From Desulfobacula sp. (lineage in GTDB: Bacteria > Desulfobacterota > Desulfobacteria > Desulfobacterales > Desulfobacteraceae): 27,334 nucleotides of DNA. Under the pieces are notes generated by a model. It saw only the letters and a list, made by a program, of their open reading frames with translations. It had not been told where the DNA came from and did no database searches. Position 1 is the stretch's first letter, and the number at the start of each line of letters is the position of its first letter. The stretch covers positions 1 through 27,334 of the forward strand of contig NZ_JAIOSW010000346.1 of assembly GCF_021107415.1 (NCBI RefSeq), in the 5' to 3' direction. Shown here one piece after another: positions 25,885 through 27,334 of this stretch. Made by a program: the position numbers and the translations under genes.

Positions 25885-25927
25885 ATAAAATCTTTCTTGC
25901 CAGTTAAAATGGTTTGGCTATTGATCG

Positions 25928-27268
25928 CTAATAATCGGCAAAAGAAATCAGGATCCGACCCGTATCTGTTTCAAGATTGTACAGGGCATGTCTAAGGGAC
26001 ACCAGGGCCAAACGACTCTGTGCTGCGGTAAAGTCTCGCTGGGCTTCATTCAGACGTACCAGAGAGCCCAGTCCTGCTGCATACTCTTTTTCTACCAGAT
26101 TACGATTTTGGCGAACCAGGTCAGCATTAGACCGTTGAAGAACCAGTTCCTTCCGGGCAGAGTTCAGTTTTGCCAGAGATGCACGGACCTGAGAACTTAT
26201 CTTTAGCCTTACATCCTCCATTGCTTTGTTAACTTCAACCTGTTTGGCTTTTGCTTCCCTGAGCTTTGCACGGTTCGCTCCTCCGGCAAAAAAATTATAT
26301 TCAAAGACCAGGGCCACAGTATGACCGAAGTCTTCATTCTCAAAACTTCCATTCCCTGCCCTGTTCCCCTCCATAGTTGCCAATAGGCTAACAGTGGGAA
26401 AAAATTTGGCACGGGCAATTTTAATTTCTGAAATGGTCTGTTTCAATGAAAATTCTTTTTGCAAAACATCCGGACGATGGGATTGTGCATAGGTGATATG
26501 GGGCTCAAGGACAGGTGAAAATAATTCCTCGGGTGTTTCATGTTCAAGCTTTGCCAGTTCAAGGTTTGCAGGAAAAACCGCTCCCGGAACCCCTAAAATA
26601 GCGGCCAATCCGAACATTGCCACTTCATAGGCTTTCTCTGCATTTATCCGTTTGGCTTTGGCCGAGTTGACCCGGACTTTAAAGTTCAGTTCATCACTCA
26701 GCGAGCCGCTTCCTACACGGCGGCGTGCTTTGGCTTCCATGAGCTGCTGCTGGTTAAAGACTTCATCCGCTTTGGCTATGGCGATGTTTTCCAAGGCCAG
26801 TTGAGCTGCAAAATAGGCTCCTGCCACTGATGATAGCAGCAAGCGTTTTAAATTTTTTTGAGCTGATTTGCTTCGGCCTTCTCCATAGCGTGCAGCAGCA
26901 GTTGAAAATTTCCCTTCAAATCCGTTGAATAGAACCCAGGTGGCTGTGAGTTCACCCTTGTAATATTCTTCCGGGTCATCAATAGCAGCGTTGGGATTGA
27001 AAAACCTGGCATTGGTCAGGTTCGTCTGATAGTCATTATCCGAAAGCGAAACCCGAGAAACCGTGGTCCTGGCGTCTATCCGAGGCCAATATGCCGAACT
27101 GGCTTGAAGCACGCGCTGCTTTGCCGGTCTGACCCGGGCCAGGCCTGCTGCAAGAGATAGGTTGCCAACAAAGGCAAGCTTTCCTGCAATTTTCAGATCT
27201 GGCTCCTTGATTATATACATGTCAAGGAATTTTTGTTTAGCTCCTTTCGCACATTTGTTAGTGCTCAT
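25928..27268 (-). CDS. TolC-like outer-membrane efflux protein, N-terminus possibly degenerate
   Basis: Outer-membrane factor family protein (446 residues in the open frame) that forms the exit duct of tripartite efflux or type I secretion systems. The two repeats of the family are visible: long helices with periodic Ala/Lys/Gln, strand segments such as YYKGELTATWVLFNGF and HTVALVFEYNFFAGG, and a second-repeat start ITYAQSHRPDVLQKEF followed by KIARAKFFPTVSLLA; SAYWPRIDARTTVS marks the first. The first about 45 residues (MSTNKCAKGAKQKF...) are not a signal peptide and replace the usual signal and LTLEEA-like opening. No alternative start or frame within the remaining 66 bases restores one. 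It may be a 5'-damaged or recombined gene, or the true start lies elsewhere. No membrane-fusion partner is in the window; the PadR-MATE operon lies 100 bases downstream. Confidence 0.8.
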   Translation of the reverse strand: MSTNKCAKGAKQKFLDMYIIKEPDLKIAGKLAFVGNLSLAAGLARVRPAKQRVLQASSAYWPRIDARTTVSRVSLSDNDYQTNLTNARFFNPNAAIDDPEEYYKGELTATWVLFNGFEGKFSTAAARYGEGRSKSAQKNLKRLLLSSVAGAYFAAQLALENIAIAKADEVFNQQQLMEAKARRRVGSGSLSDELNFKVRVNSAKAKRINAEKAYEVAMFGLAAILGVPGAVFPANLELAKLEHETPEELFSPVLEPHITYAQSHRPDVLQKEFSLKQTISEIKIARAKFFPTVSLLATMEGNRAGNGSFENEDFGHTVALVFEYNFFAGGANRAKLREAKAKQVEVNKAMEDVRLKISSQVRASLAKLNSARKELVLQRSNADLVRQNRNLVEKEYAAGLGSLVRLNEAQRDFTAAQSRLALVSLRHALYNLETDTGRILISFADY

Positions 27269-27334
27269 CCTCAGATTTATTTGATGGATAATCTATCTAA
27301 CTATTCCTTGTCATTTGCTTAATAAATCAATGAG

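Noticed and set aside
27210..27235. TTGACA next to TATAAT on the minus strand near the TolC start
   Set aside because: The boxes are only 4 bases apart, far too close for a sigma70 promoter, and lie within the open frame.
1..27334. CRISPR arrays, tRNA/rRNA genes, transposases or phage genes
   Set aside because: No regularly spaced repeats, cloverleaf-type genes or integrase/transposase motifs were found on reading both strands by eye.

Overview
The window looks like a chromosomal segment of a Gram-negative, anaerobic, selenoprotein-using bacterium, most likely a sulfate-reducing member of the Desulfobacterota (Desulfobacteraceae type). This is inferred from a Tat-exported, selenocysteine-type formate dehydrogenase with a D. 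gigas-like three-cluster beta subunit, FdhE, an outer-membrane barrel protein and an outer-membrane efflux protein, an AT-leaning base composition, and many two-component and PAS/HAMP signalling genes. No rRNA, tRNA, CRISPR array, phage or insertion sequence was seen.

Layout. (1) 1-2992, plus strand: the 3' part of an outer-membrane beta-barrel gene, then a LytS-type histidine kinase overlapping a LytTR response regulator. (2) 3017-7964, plus strand: a regulatory stretch with a perfect 9-bp direct repeat and a candidate promoter, then fdhA (with an in-frame TGA read as selenocysteine), fdhB, a strong hairpin, and fdhE. (3) 7974-22898, minus strand: twelve consecutive genes with overlaps or gaps of at most 76 bases. 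Reading in the direction of transcription they are: substrate-binding lipoprotein B, histidine kinase B, receiver-STAS protein B, a 1096-aa STAND-ATPase/TPR/BTAD regulator, a membrane-anchored Ig-like protein, substrate-binding lipoprotein A, histidine kinase A, receiver-STAS protein A, a TlpA-like redoxin, a GAF-like/transmembrane/rhodanese fusion, a MauE/DoxX-type membrane protein and a small lipoprotein. (4) 23059-23922, plus strand: a divergent, atypical kinase-fold protein. (5) 23931-25824, minus strand: a PadR regulator and a MATE exporter in one operon with a perfect palindrome inside its promoter. (6) 25928-27268, minus strand: a TolC-like outer-membrane factor whose start lacks a visible signal peptide.

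How the parts may work together. The centrepiece is region 3. The same three-gene sensory module (periplasmic Peripla_BP_6-type binding lipoprotein, HAMP/PAS histidine kinase with a periplasmic sensor domain, and a receiver fused to a STAS domain) occurs twice in tandem, diverged at sequence level but with the same architecture and order. No ABC permease or ATPase genes accompany the binding proteins, so they probably feed signals to the kinases rather than to transporters. Neither STAS domain keeps the phosphorylatable serine of classical anti-anti-sigma factors, and no serine kinase or sigma factor is encoded nearby. The only visible DNA-binding output is the BTAD regulator lying between the two modules. 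The second module runs directly into an envelope thiol-redox set (CxxC redoxin, membrane-tethered rhodanese whose active-site Cys is replaced by Gly, MauE/DoxX protein). The combined arrangement looks like one sensing and redox-response system whose ligand and target are unknown. That reading is inference from gene order and domains.
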